Below are positions 23,784 through 32,623 of a stretch of 64,000 nucleotides of DNA, piece by piece (position 1 is the first letter of the stretch; each line of letters begins with the position of its first letter). The stretch spans positions 1 to 64,000 of the forward strand of contig CACZCH010000007.1 in assembly GCA_902779645.1 (NCBI GenBank), read 5' to 3'. Position numbers and translations under genes: made by a program. The notes under the pieces are model-generated. The model was not told the DNA's origin. It searched no databases and worked only from the letters and a program-made list of their open reading frames with translations. This DNA is from an uncultured bacterium (lineage in GTDB: Bacteria > Cyanobacteriota > Vampirovibrionia > Gastranaerophilales > Gastranaerophilaceae).

Positions 23784-25349
23784 TTAATTTTTCTTTCTGC
23801 TGGTGTCGTTTAAAAAGTAAATAAACGGAATAATGAGGACAACCGCAACAGCATAATATCTGAAGGTTTCTACATATCCCCACAGACCGGCCTGCTGGCT
23901 GAGCAATCTGTAAATCTGCGCTTGTGCCATATGAGTCGCAGTTGCCGGATCGAACTGAGTCATAAAAGCTGAGCTTATTGCACTCACTCTTTCATTAAAG
24001 ACTTGATTTGTGTCTGTAAGTGATTTTATCATCATCATTTGGTGAGCTTGAGAGAATCTTGATATCATCGTAGTTGCAATAGAAGTACCGATTGCTGCAC
24101 CTACGTTCTTGAACAAGTTTTGAACCCCTGATGCGTTTGTTTGCTCTTCATTAGATAAAGTTGCACAAGAAATATTGGATAATGGAACCATTGAAAGCAC
24201 CATCCCTGCTCCGAATACAAAGTTTGGAAGTGCAATATTAGCCAGCGCAATATTTGTATTAATTTCACCAAACAATAATCCGCCGATTGCAAGAACAACC
24301 AATCCCATCATAGCAGTAGACTTGATACCAATTCTTACAACAAGAACACCGCTGAGGATTGATGCAACAAAGCATCCCAAACCCCTCGGAAGCATCGATA
24401 TACCGCTTAAAAATGAAGTATATCCTAACAACCTTTGAAGCATAGATGGCAAAATTGCAGCAGATGACATTAATACAGCCATTAAAACAATTTGTCCGCC
24501 TGTACCTATTAAAAAGTTTTTGTTTCTTAAAATTGAAAGGTTAATAAGACCATCTCCTGTTTTAGCTTTTTTCTTTTGAATATAAACAAAAGCTAAAAAT
24601 GAAAGCATAGAAACTGTAAATAATTTACAAATCCAAGGAGCGCCAAACCAATCGGCATCATTACCTTTATCGAGTACTATTTGTAAAGTTAAGAGCCATA
24701 TTGCAAGAAAGAAAAATCCTGAAAAATCCATTTTTACATTAGATTGTTTTCTTGAATAAGGCGGCTCTTCAATATATTGCTGAGTTAAATATAGGCAAAG
24801 AATTCCGAAAGGAACATTGATAAAATAAATAAACGGCCAAGACCAATTTTCCGTAATCCAACCACCAAGAGAAGGCCCGAGAATTGGAGCCATAATTACA
24901 CCTAAACCAAATACCGCCATAGCTTGAGGAAGCTTTTCTTTCGGGAAAATCTCGAAAATAACAGCCTGTGCAATAGGCATGATACCGCCGCCGCCTATAC
25001 CTTGAATGATACGAGCTACAAGCATCATAGGCATAGAATTAGCCAGACCGCACATGACAGATGCAACAGTAAAAATAATTATACTCAGAATAAAATACTG
25101 CTTACGTCCGATAAGACGGCTGAAAAAATCAACAGTCGGAATAATGATGCCGCTTGCAACAAGATAACTTGTAATAATCCAAGTTGATTCGTTATGGCTT
25201 ATGGAAAAACTTCCCGCCATATATGGAAGCGCTACATTTGAAATAGTTTCGTCCAGTGCAAACATAAAAATGGACAACATAACCGGTATCATTGTTATCC
25301 AAGGATTAATTTTAAATTTCCACTCTTCCTGTTGAATTGTATTTTCCAT
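23784..25349 (-). CDS. MFS drug:H+ antiporter, DHA2 (EmrB/QacA-type)
   Basis: This 521-residue protein has about 14 membrane helices. Motif C-like GLGVIMAPILGPSLGGWI (helix 5) and the motif A-type DFFSRLIGRKQYF are typical of EmrB. It should export hydrophobic drugs or metabolites across the inner membrane in exchange for protons. The start at 25349 matches the family; a GTG at 25388 would add 13 residues over a palindromic stretch (ACACAAATGTGT, then TGTTGCAAAAACAACA) that could be an operator. The WYL regulator gene is divergent from it and is a possible controller. No EmrA partner is present. Confidence 0.9.
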   Translation of the reverse strand: MENTIQQEEWKFKINPWITMIPVMLSIFMFALDETISNVALPYMAGSFSISHNESTWIITSYLVASGIIIPTVDFFSRLIGRKQYFILSIIIFTVASVMCGLANSMPMMLVARIIQGIGGGGIMPIAQAVIFEIFPKEKLPQAMAVFGLGVIMAPILGPSLGGWITENWSWPFIYFINVPFGILCLYLTQQYIEEPPYSRKQSNVKMDFSGFFFLAIWLLTLQIVLDKGNDADWFGAPWICKLFTVSMLSFLAFVYIQKKKAKTGDGLINLSILRNKNFLIGTGGQIVLMAVLMSSAAILPSMLQRLLGYTSFLSGISMLPRGLGCFVASILSGVLVVRIGIKSTAMMGLVVLAIGGLLFGEINTNIALANIALPNFVFGAGMVLSMVPLSNISCATLSNEEQTNASGVQNLFKNVGAAIGTSIATTMISRFSQAHQMMMIKSLTDTNQVFNERVSAISSAFMTQFDPATATHMAQAQIYRLLSQQAGLWGYVETFRYYAVAVVLIIPFIYFLNDTSRKKN

Positions 25350-25477
25350 AAGACAAATTAAAACACAAATGTGTTGCAAAAACAACACATGCTTTTTAAT
25401 AAAATAGCAATAATAAATTTTGTAATATTACGACAAAATAGGACAATAGCTGTATAATTATTTTAAGAGGAGAGATT

Positions 25478-26446
25478 ATGGAAGATAAACCGAGATATTC
25501 AAGAAATTCTGATATATTAGAACTTGCGTTTGCAATGGCATCAAGACCTCAGGGAGTGACAATTAAGGATATTGAAACCGAATACGGTGTTTCAAGAAGG
25601 ACTGCGGAAAGAATGAGAGACAGTCTTATTAATATTTTCCCGCAGATTGAAGAATTGGAGATTGAGGATCAATATAACACAAAGCATTGGGGATTTACGA
25701 ATCACGCAATTTTACCGCTGGTATCATTTACCCCCAAAGAGATTGCAAATATTGAGCAATACGAAAGAAGAACTACTAATAAAGAGGTTAAATCCGAACT
25801 TAAATCCACGGTGGATAAACTAAAACTTCTTTCTCAAAAACGAAACAGAACAATTGAAGAAAATATTGAACTTTTTATGCAGACAGAAGGGTATGCGGTT
25901 CGACAAATGCCTCAATACAAAATGAATTTGGAACATTTGGGAGTCGTTAGAGAGGCATTAAAGGATTCAAAAATTGTTACGGCAAAATACCATAACAAGC
26001 CCAGAAGTCTTGAACCTTTAGGGTTAATTTACGGTGAGAAAGTTTATCTTGTTGCAAGAGAAAAAGCTAAAGGTGACGGGATATATAACTATCTGCTTCA
26101 TAAATTTGAGGATATGAAACTAACGGATAAAACTTTTGATAAAGGAGATTTTAATCTTCAAGAGTATTCAAACCGTTCTTTTGGAATTTATCAGGGCGAG
26201 CTTTTGAATGTTAAACTATTATTCACTTCGGAACTTGCGGAAGAAGCTTCAAAATATAATTTTCACCCGACTCAGAAGGGGAAATGGAATGATGACGGAA
26301 CTTATATTGTTACATTTAAAGCTAGCGGAAGCAGAGAAATCATCTGGCACGTATTTAAATGGGGCTCAGGATGTAAAATCCTTGCCCCGAAAGAGTTGAG
26401 AGATGAATATAAAAAATATTTGGTTGAAAATTTAGAAAATTATTAG
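25478..26446 (+). CDS. WYL-domain transcriptional regulator (YafY-like)
   Basis: This 322-residue protein has an N-terminal winged helix (residues about 8-60, with VTIKDIETEYGVSRRTAERMR as recognition region) and a WYL domain at about 160-225, followed by the WCX C-terminal extension. WYL domains bind small ligands or nucleic acid and control transcription. A GAGGAG site precedes the ATG. It is divergent from the MFS exporter with 128 bp between, so the exporter is a plausible target. A hairpin (GGAGACGAT/ATCGTCTCC, 26454-26491) follows the stop and may end transcription. Confidence 0.88.
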   Translation: MEDKPRYSRNSDILELAFAMASRPQGVTIKDIETEYGVSRRTAERMRDSLINIFPQIEELEIEDQYNTKHWGFTNHAILPLVSFTPKEIANIEQYERRTTNKEVKSELKSTVDKLKLLSQKRNRTIEENIELFMQTEGYAVRQMPQYKMNLEHLGVVREALKDSKIVTAKYHNKPRSLEPLGLIYGEKVYLVAREKAKGDGIYNYLLHKFEDMKLTDKTFDKGDFNLQEYSNRSFGIYQGELLNVKLLFTSELAEEASKYNFHPTQKGKWNDDGTYIVTFKASGSREIIWHVFKWGSGCKILAPKELRDEYKKYLVENLENY

Positions 26447-26523
26447 AGAAATTGGAGACGATTTTATGTTATATCTTAATTCATCGTCTCCCTTGAACAT
26501 AGGTTGAGAGATTTATTTTTGTT

Positions 26524-26616
26524 GTCATACTGAGCGGGGGTAAATATAAAGCGAAGTATCTCATTAACTTTTATATAAGATTCTTCGGGTTAAATTGTTA
26601 TTCTCCTCAGAATGAC
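26524..26616. repeat. Palindromic repeat block 5 (hybrid unit)
   Basis: A single unit made of the left arm GTCATACTGAGCGGGGG...GCGAAGTATC and the right arm AAGATTCTTCGGG...CTCAGAATGAC with an 11-base loop. It has the same arm combination as the sequence flanking the GIY-YIG gene, but without the gene. The rest of the 26447-26827 gap is pyrimidine-rich, with nothing else I can support. Confidence 0.88.
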
Positions 26617-26827
26617 TTGTTTTTCCTTTCTTTATTTACCTCTTTATTATTTACCCCTTTATTTCTTACATTCTTATAATAAAACATCTCTACGTCAAAT
26701 TCGGACGCAAAGATAAATTAAAAAATCTTGCATGATTTGTTATCTAAAATCTCCTCCAAACAGAGGTTTGACTTTTCTAAAAGTATTATTAATATAAGGG
26801 TGTAGAACTATAACATAAGGAGACAGT

Positions 26828-27388
26828 ATGGCTGGCAATAAAAGACTTAACGGCTCTTCTCTTTTTACAGGCTTCAATGCAGGCTTGACCAACACGTATT
26901 CACTACTATCAAATCAATACAAAGACGGAATTACTTTAGAGAATTTGAGCAAGGCGCTTACTAATACAAATGTAACAAACACCGCTTACGGTTCAACTTT
27001 TGCTTCGTATTTGTCAGGTAATTTTAATGCAGTAGATAAAAACGGTGACGGAAAAATATCTGCAGATGAGATTCAAGAATATATGAGCAAAATGGCAAGA
27101 CAAGGAATGACAAGGGAACAAATCATGACTCTCGGTTCTGTAAGCGGAATGAGTAACAGCCTCCAAGAAACGGTTCTCGCACATTTTGACGACATTGATG
27201 CTAACCGCGACGGGAAAGTGACAAGTCAAGAAATAAGTGCATACGGGGTTAATTCCCAGGTCGAAAAACAAAAAATTGCGGACAGAAATAGAATAGTTAA
27301 TAACATGTCTATGTTTTACGGAAGTGATGAAAAGAAATATGAAGGAAGCATGCTGGATTATCGTTATTTAGACGATACCAATACATAA
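26828..27388 (+). CDS. EF-hand calcium-binding protein
   Basis: This 186-residue soluble protein has two canonical EF-hand loops: D70-KNGDGKISAD-E81 and D124-ANRDGKVTSQ-E135, each with acidic residues at positions 1, 3, 5 and 12 or equivalents. It probably binds Ca2+ as a sensor or buffer. There is no signal peptide, so its place is cytoplasmic unless exported by another route. AAGGAGA precedes the ATG. Monocistronic, with a strong hairpin after it. Confidence 0.85.
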   Translation: MAGNKRLNGSSLFTGFNAGLTNTYSLLSNQYKDGITLENLSKALTNTNVTNTAYGSTFASYLSGNFNAVDKNGDGKISADEIQEYMSKMARQGMTREQIMTLGSVSGMSNSLQETVLAHFDDIDANRDGKVTSQEISAYGVNSQVEKQKIADRNRIVNNMSMFYGSDEKKYEGSMLDYRYLDDTNT

Positions 27389-27427
27389 AGACGTTTAAAT
27401 TATGTGTGTGTGAATGAGAAGGGAATA

Positions 27428-27459
27428 CCAAGACCTCTGCTATTTTGCAGAGGTCTTGG
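27428..27459 (+). terminator. Hairpin terminator after EF-hand gene
   Basis: CCAAGACCTCTGC pairs with GCAGAGGTCTTGG (13 bp) around TATTTT. The tail is AT-rich rather than a pure T run; the same tail contains a TATAAT box that may drive pgeF. Confidence 0.75.
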
Positions 27460-27493
27460 TGTATAATTAAATTATTATAGAGAGAAAATTAAC

Positions 27494-28174
27494 ATGTTTT
27501 ATTTTGATGAATTAAACGGACAAGAAATATTAAAAAGTGATTTGCTTGACGGATATAAAGGGGTAAATGCATTTTTCACTACCCGAGGGAAACAAAATCC
27601 AATAAACAGTGATTTAGCAAAAAATATTATTACACCGATTCAAACTCATAGCGACCATGTGGAAATAGTTGATGATAGAATAGAATACCCTGATACTGAC
27701 GGACTTATTTTAACAAAAAAAGATACTGCAATTTATTTGAGGTTTGCAGATTGTACACCATTGGTTTTCTATGATACGGAAAATCATATAGGCGCAATAT
27801 CTCATGCCGGCTGGCGTGGTACTGCTCAGAAAATCGGGGTTAAAACGATTCAGAAGATGGAAGAAAATTTTGGTACAAAGCCGGAAAATATTATTGCACT
27901 TATAGGTTCAGCTATCTCAATATGTTGTTATGAAGTAAGCGCAGAAGTCAGAGACACTCTTCTTGCAACAGTTACAAATAAAGACGGTTTATCAAAAGAC
28001 CGCAACGTAGACCTCAAAAGAATTAATGCCAGACAGCTGGAAGAAGCCGGAGTAAAAAACATAGATATTTCTCCATATTGCACATATTGTAATAATGATT
28101 TGTTTTACTCCTACCGCAAAGAGCAGGGTACAAAAGAAAGGCATTTTGCGGTGCTAAAATTGGGAAATATATAG
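27494..28174 (+). CDS. pgeF: Polyphenol-oxidase/laccase-domain protein (YfiH/PgeF family)
   Basis: This 226-residue protein has the YfiH signatures TPIQTHSDHV, RFADCTPLVFYD, SHAGWRGTAQ and ICCYEV, with the conserved His and Cys zinc ligands. In E. coli, YfiH (PgeF) corrects a mis-incorporated serine in peptidoglycan precursors; other members act as purine nucleoside phosphorylase or adenosine deaminase. It is a cytoplasmic single gene. The family is certain; which of these activities applies is not. Confidence 0.92.
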   Translation: MFYFDELNGQEILKSDLLDGYKGVNAFFTTRGKQNPINSDLAKNIITPIQTHSDHVEIVDDRIEYPDTDGLILTKKDTAIYLRFADCTPLVFYDTENHIGAISHAGWRGTAQKIGVKTIQKMEENFGTKPENIIALIGSAISICCYEVSAEVRDTLLATVTNKDGLSKDRNVDLKRINARQLEEAGVKNIDISPYCTYCNNDLFYSYRKEQGTKERHFAVLKLGNI

Positions 28175-28273
28175 ATTTTTATTATAAATTTTGTTATAAT
28201 TTTGTCTGTACATTAAAAAAAATACAGGCTAAAGTTTTCAACTATTGTTTTCGCTAACAGAAAGGAGGTGAAA

Positions 28274-28348
28274 ATGTTAGTTGAAATCAATGAAAAAGAG
28301 CTATGGCTTATATTTGCAATAGCTCTGCTACTCAAAATCCTTTATTAA
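28274..28348 (+). CDS. 24-residue hydrophobic peptide ORF
   Basis: The peptide has an acidic N terminus (MLVEINEKELW) followed by a hydrophobic stretch (LIFAIALLLKILY). It is too short for ordinary gene finding, but it has the best ribosome-binding site in the window: AAAGGAGGTG, five bases between the AGGAGG core and the ATG. A rho-independent terminator begins seven bases after the stop, so a very short transcript is implied. This layout resembles small membrane peptides, including type I toxins and holin-like peptides. No antisense RNA promoter could be identified. Whether it is translated is inferred. Confidence 0.55.
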   Translation: MLVEINEKELWLIFAIALLLKILY

Positions 28349-28354
28349 GGATTG

Positions 28355-28396
28355 CGGGTATGGGTGCTATCATCACCCATGCCTGTATTCTTATTT
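28355..28396 (+). terminator. Terminator of the 24-codon ORF
   Basis: CGGGTATGGGTG pairs with CACCCATGCCTG (12 bp including G-T pairs) and is followed by T-rich sequence. Confidence 0.8.
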
Positions 28397-28479
28397 TAAC
28401 TCTTTTTTCTAAATTTTCAACCGTTTAAATCTGTCCGATTGAATACTCTTTTTTTCGCTCAAAAAAAATTTTGTTCCGT

Positions 28480-28537
28480 GTCATTTTATATTCATGAGAT
28501 TCTTCACCCATATTTTTGTTATTGGGTTCAGAATGAC
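28480..28537. repeat. Palindromic repeat block 6 (partial)
   Basis: Contains GAGATTCTTCACCC and the closing TTCAGAATGAC, but only a degenerate left end (GTCATTTTATATTC). It ends 45 bases before the HdeD-like gene. Confidence 0.75.
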
Positions 28538-28581
28538 AGGTAATTTTTAAAATGGACGTCTTTAATAAAAGGAGTTATATT

Positions 28582-29115
28582 ATGACAGAAAACAGATTTT
28601 TAAGCTTTGTTCTTACAGAAAGTATTTTATTGCTTTGTTTGGGGCTTGGAATGTTGATTCTTCCAAAAGTCAGTATGGTATCTTTCGGGTTTATGATGTG
28701 TTTGTCTTTTATTATTTATGGCGGGTACAAAGTTATTTGTGCTATATTAACCAAAAATTTTTCAAGACATTATATTTTAGACATAATTGTTGGTTTAATT
28801 TTGTTTCTTGACGGAGTCTTGCTTATAGGAACGCCTATTTTTGATGTTATGCTGATTATAGGACTTGGGGGAGTGTATTTTGTTCTGAAAAGTATATCTT
28901 CTTCAGCCTTTACCGTTCAAACAAGAAAAACCCTTAACTTTTGGTGGATGTGCTTGTTTTTAGCTGTTTTGGAATTATTACTCGGAATAATAGTTATAAT
29001 AATTCTTCCTTCTGCAGCTTTATGGTTAATCGGCGTTCTTGTCGGATTGGATTTTATTCTCTCCGGCATGGTCTATATGAACATGTATATTTCAACCAAG
29101 TACATGCAGGGGTAA
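28582..29115 (+). CDS. HdeD/DUF308-family membrane protein
   Basis: A 177-residue protein with six predicted membrane helices arranged as three hairpins, matching the HdeD/DUF308 repeat pattern. In E. coli HdeD is linked to acid resistance; most homologues have no known role. A frame starting at 28552 exists, but AGGAG seven bases before the ATG at 28582 decides the start. The stop codon lies in the first unit of a 15-bp tandem repeat. Confidence 0.82.
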   Translation: MTENRFLSFVLTESILLLCLGLGMLILPKVSMVSFGFMMCLSFIIYGGYKVICAILTKNFSRHYILDIIVGLILFLDGVLLIGTPIFDVMLIIGLGGVYFVLKSISSSAFTVQTRKTLNFWWMCLFLAVLELLLGIIVIIILPSAALWLIGVLVGLDFILSGMVYMNMYISTKYMQG

Positions 29116-29179
29116 ATAATTCAGGGGTAAATAATGCAGGGGTAAATAATGCAGGGGTAAATAATGCAGGGGTAAATAT
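29107..29179. repeat. 15-bp tandem repeat (about 5 copies) ending in a hairpin
   Basis: CAGGGGTAAATAATG is repeated with one variant base at 29107, 29122, 29137, 29152 and 29167. The first copy contains the TAA stop of the HdeD-like gene. The last copy runs into GGGGTAAATATA...TATATTTACCCC (29170-29197), which can fold and may terminate both this gene and the convergent hexomutase gene. Confidence 0.9.
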
Positions 29180-29195
29180 ATGATTATATTTACCC

Positions 29196-30689
29196 CTACC
29201 CTACACTTGCCAAGTTCTTAGATGTGTTTTGGATTATTTCCAATAGCTTGTTGACCATCAAATCTTCGTATTTTTGAGCATTTTCTTTAGTGTCGGCTTC
29301 AAAACGCAATGTGAATACAGGTTCGGTGTTGCTTTGTCTTATGAGTGCAAATCCTCCGCCGTTTTCAAAAACTATTCTCATACCGTCAAGAGTAATAATA
29401 TCTTCAATTTTTCTTCCGAAGAAATCGGGATTTTCTGCAATAACTGCTTGGAAGCTTTCAAGAGTTTGAGCTTTCAATGAGTTTGGGCAAGCAAGTCTAA
29501 CTTCTTGCGAGCTATGTACAGCTTCAAACGGTTTAAGCATATCCGAAATTTTGAAGTTTGGATTTTCTTTTTTCTTCTCAGCTATAATTTCTATAATTCT
29601 GCATCCTGCATAAACTGCGTCATCAAATCCGTAATAACTGTCTTTGAAGAAAGTATGACCGCTCATTTCGCCTGCAAGGACAGCTCCTGTTTCTCTCATT
29701 TTTGCCTTTATGTACCCGTGGCCTGTCTTACACATTACGGCAACACCGCCGTTTGCGTTAATAGTATCGTATAAAACTTGTGAGCATTTAACCTCAGATA
29801 CAATTATCGGTTTGATACCTTTTTTATTGTATTCTTTGATAATATTTTCCGAATAGATTAAAAGAAGTTTATCCCCGGTCATAGATTTTCCGTTCGAATC
29901 AATAACTCCTATTCTGTCGCTGTCTCCGTCAAAGGCGATACCTAAATCGGCTTTGTTTGCAATAACTGCTTTTTTGATATCATTAAGAGTTTTTTCGTCA
30001 CTCGGGTTTGGATGGTGGTGAGGGAAACGTCCGTCAGGAAGCGAGTAAAGTTCAATTACTTCACACCCTAATGCGCGGTAAAGTTTTGGTCCTACCACAC
30101 CGCCAGTACCGTTAGCCGAATCTACAACAACTTTTATACCTTCACCGATTCTGCCAAATCTTTTTTTCATATCGTTTATGTAATCAGGAATTAAATCGTA
30201 TTCAACAAGCTGACCAAACGGTACCGGAGGGATTTGGAGTTTATATTCTTCTTCCGTAAATTCTTTAACAACTTTTATTTGTGCTTCGCCTAAAGTTTGT
30301 TTAGCATAAGTCATTTTCAGTCCGTTGTATTGGCTCGGATTGTGGCTTGCCGTAATAATAAGTGCACCGGTCACAGGAAGATATTTTGTTAAAAACGGCG
30401 GAACACCTGCCGCTTCAGAATAGTATCCGATAGGAGTAGGCGCAAGTCCCATGTCAACAACGTTAGCACCGCAAGAACGAATACCTTCTATTAAAGATTT
30501 TGCAAGCGCAGGAGAATGCAAACGGGCATCTCTGCAAACCGTTATCCAAATCTCAGACGGAATTCTTCTTGACTCTTTAACCAAGTATTGAACAAAACCT
30601 CTGCCTGTGTAATAGAAAACTTCTTCAGTAACGTTTTCTCCGTATATTCCTCTTATATCATTTTTCCCAAATGCTGATAAATCTAACAT
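29196..30689 (-). CDS. Phosphomannomutase/phosphoglucomutase
   Basis: This 497-residue alpha-D-phosphohexomutase has the phosphoserine loop ITASHNPSQYNG (about residues 103-114), metal-binding loop DGDSDRIG (about 255-262), sugar-specificity loop GEMSGH (about 336-341) and the phosphate-binding C-terminal segment RQSNTEPVFTLR. It interconverts hexose 1- and 6-phosphates for glycan and lipopolysaccharide precursors. The GEMSGH loop favours the PMM/PGM (AlgC/ManB) class. GGGAG precedes the ATG. It is divergent from the sugar permease gene by 38 bp. Confidence 0.92.
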   Translation of the reverse strand: MLDLSAFGKNDIRGIYGENVTEEVFYYTGRGFVQYLVKESRRIPSEIWITVCRDARLHSPALAKSLIEGIRSCGANVVDMGLAPTPIGYYSEAAGVPPFLTKYLPVTGALIITASHNPSQYNGLKMTYAKQTLGEAQIKVVKEFTEEEYKLQIPPVPFGQLVEYDLIPDYINDMKKRFGRIGEGIKVVVDSANGTGGVVGPKLYRALGCEVIELYSLPDGRFPHHHPNPSDEKTLNDIKKAVIANKADLGIAFDGDSDRIGVIDSNGKSMTGDKLLLIYSENIIKEYNKKGIKPIIVSEVKCSQVLYDTINANGGVAVMCKTGHGYIKAKMRETGAVLAGEMSGHTFFKDSYYGFDDAVYAGCRIIEIIAEKKKENPNFKISDMLKPFEAVHSSQEVRLACPNSLKAQTLESFQAVIAENPDFFGRKIEDIITLDGMRIVFENGGGFALIRQSNTEPVFTLRFEADTKENAQKYEDLMVNKLLEIIQNTSKNLASVG

Positions 30690-30715
30690 AATTACTCCCT
30701 TATTAATATTTACTA

Positions 30716-30721
30716 TATAAT
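30716..30721 (+). promoter_or_regulatory. -10 box of the MalF-type permease gene
   Basis: TATAAT ends six bases before the ATG at 30728, as in the other leaderless genes here. It supports 30728 as the original start of the permease, although the present frame breaks downstream. Confidence 0.55.
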
Positions 30722-30727
30722 AATACC

Positions 30728-31560
30728 ATGAATAAAGAACGAAGTGGATTTTTATTTATGTCGGAACATTTGTGTTTATTATTATTCCGATATTTTGTTC
30801 GTTTGCTTTGAGTTTTACGGAGTGGGATTTATTAAATGATATAAAATTTGTCGGTTTTGCAAATTATAAAGCTGTGCTTTCTCAGGGCGAGTTTTTGCAA
30901 ATCTTAATCAATACTTTTGTATATGCAATTTCAACAACTGTTTTTGCAGTAATAATTCCTCTAGTGATAGCATCTGCATTGAATACAAAAATCCGAGGAA
31001 GTGAAGCTTTTAAAACGATTTATTTTCTTCCGTTTATCACTCCGGCTGTTGTAATTGCAATTGTTTGGGGGTGGATTTTTGACCCGAATATCGGGGTGGT
31101 AAATACGTTATTAAAAACGCATTATACGTGGTTATTCAGCACTCATCTTGCAATGCCTGTTTTGATTTTTGTATCTGTTTGGAAGCTTATCGGATACAAT
31201 GTTGTCCTTTTTTTAACAGGGTTTTCAACTATTGATAACAGCTTGTATGAAGCAGCTAAAATTGACGGAGCAGGGGTAAAAGAAACTTTCTTTAAAATTA
31301 CTCTGCCGTTATTAAAGCCGACAACGTATTTTGTTATGCTTGTAACTCTTATTTCTTCTTTTCAAATCTTTGATTTAATATACGTTATGACAGAGGGCGG
31401 GCCTCAGGATTCAACTAATGTAATAGTTTATTCAATATACAAATATGCTTTTGAATACTTTGATGTCGGCAAATCATGCGCGTTAGCTTACATTTTGTTT
31501 TTGATAATTTTTATTCTTGCAATTTTGCAAAAAAAATTGAATAAAAACAAGTCATTCTGA
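30728..31560 (+). CDS. Sugar ABC transporter permease, MalF/UgpA-type, with N-terminal frameshift
   Basis: The main frame (GTG at 30772 to 31560, 262 residues) is a binding-protein-dependent permease with about six membrane helices and the EAA loop EAAKIDGAGVKETFFKITLPLLKP, which contacts the ATPase. The frame from the ATG at 30728 gives MNKERSGF, a typical family N terminus, but it is out of phase with the rest. A sixth T in the TTTTT at 30749-30753 would join them and complete the first helix (FFIYVGTFVFIIIPIF). This is either a real frameshift, a sequencing error, or an internal GTG start. The last codons and stop come from the repeat end GTCATTCTGA. No binding protein or ATPase is adjacent. 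Confidence 0.82.
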
Positions 31561-31738
31561 GGGAACTAATTATTTAACCCGAAGAATCTCCTGCAAGCAA
31601 AGAAGAAGATTCTTCGGCATAAACGGATATTGTCTCAGAATGACATGCATTAGTTGTCATTCTGAGCGTGAGCGAAGAATCTTATACAAAACCTGCAAGA
31701 GATTCTTCGGGTTGAATGGTCATACCCCTCAGAATGAC
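31551..31738. repeat. Palindromic repeat block 7
   Basis: Two full units: 31551 to about 31643 and about 31656-31738, both bounded by GTCATTCTGAG and CTCAGAATGAC. The first base pairs overlap the stop codon of the permease gene. A degenerate GCTCAGTACGATGCG copy follows at about 31755. The remaining bases to 31804 are AT-rich with nothing recognised. Confidence 0.9.
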
Positions 31739-31804
31739 TAAAATTTTTCACTTTTGCTCAGTACGATGCGTTTAGTTTTATGTCGTAAACAATACCAATT
31801 GCTG

Positions 31805-32623
31805 TTACATCAATTCAATTTCATCAAGTTTTTGGTAAACAGCGGAAAGACAAATATAAAGGATATCCTTCGGGTATGTAGAATCATAAGCATCAAAATC
31901 CGGTATTAAGAATTCAAAAGAGAATCCTGTATTGTATAAAATATCGTTTTCTTCAATAACTTCAGAGTTTATAAACCCTATAAAATTGGCTTTGTTTTCA
32001 ATAAGCATTTTTTCAAGTTTTGAGGAATAATCTTTCAAAAGTTCTCTGTTTACACCTTTATGGGGGAATGTAAGTAAATGCTTTCCGTCAAAAATTGAAA
32101 CAACTTTATGTTTCTCTCCGTGCAAATATTTTTCAAGAAAAACACTTTGAGAAACTTTGCCTGACATTTTATAAACATTTTCTTTTATTGATATAATCTC
32201 CTGCATTGAATTTGCTTTTTTTAATACTCCGTCTCCTTTAACAAGAACAGGGAATTCAAGCGGTAGATTTATTTTTGGCGGTACGTTTATTTCATAATCA
32301 GTAAGAATTTTTCTTGCATAGCTGTGTGAGAGTCCGAGTTCTGTCCAATCGGAAGTTACGGCAAAACAGTTAACCAAATACTGTTTCATAACATTTGTAA
32401 TACCTTCTAAAACCCATTTTTCTTCTTCTACAAGTACAACATCAATCTGAAGAGTTCTGCATTTTTGAGCCAGCTCTTTAAATGTATTGAACTTCAGATT
32501 AATTGCACCATCTGTTTCTTCATCAGAGGTAACATAAAGCTTGTTCAAGTATTTTGAACTAAGTATTTGATTAATATATTTACTCTTTTCCGTACTTACT
32601 ATCAAAACGTTTAGTGATTGCAT
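31805..32623 (-). CDS. Divergent PurD-like (GAR synthetase-related) protein
   Basis: This 272-residue protein resembles a shrunken PurD. It has an N-terminal Rossmann-like strand (NVLIVSTEK), an ATP-grasp lid region (FPVLVKGDGVLKKA, then VFLEKYLHGEKHKVVSIFDGKHL) and a shortened tail. Key PurD features are missing: no GGREHA loop, GLAAGKGV is replaced by GDGVLKKA, and the C-terminal domain is largely lost (PurD is about 420 residues). It may have a new role or be decaying. GGAGG nine bases before the ATG at 32623 supports this start; it overlaps the upstream PurN-like gene by 13 bp. Confidence 0.6.
   Translation of the reverse strand: MQSLNVLIVSTEKSKYINQILSSKYLNKLYVTSDEETDGAINLKFNTFKELAQKCRTLQIDVVLVEEEKWVLEGITNVMKQYLVNCFAVTSDWTELGLSHSYARKILTDYEINVPPKINLPLEFPVLVKGDGVLKKANSMQEIISIKENVYKMSGKVSQSVFLEKYLHGEKHKVVSIFDGKHLLTFPHKGVNRELLKDYSSKLEKMLIENKANFIGFINSEVIEENDILYNTGFSFEFLIPDFDAYDSTYPKDILYICLSAVYQKLDEIELM

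Noticed and set aside
25360-25392. Operator palindromes upstream of the MFS gene
   Set aside because: The inverted repeats are AT-rich and imperfect, and no adjacent TetR/MarR gene exists; kept only as a remark in the gene entry.
29107-29179. CRISPR-like regular repeats
   Set aside because: Units are directly adjacent 15-mers without spacers and no cas genes are present.
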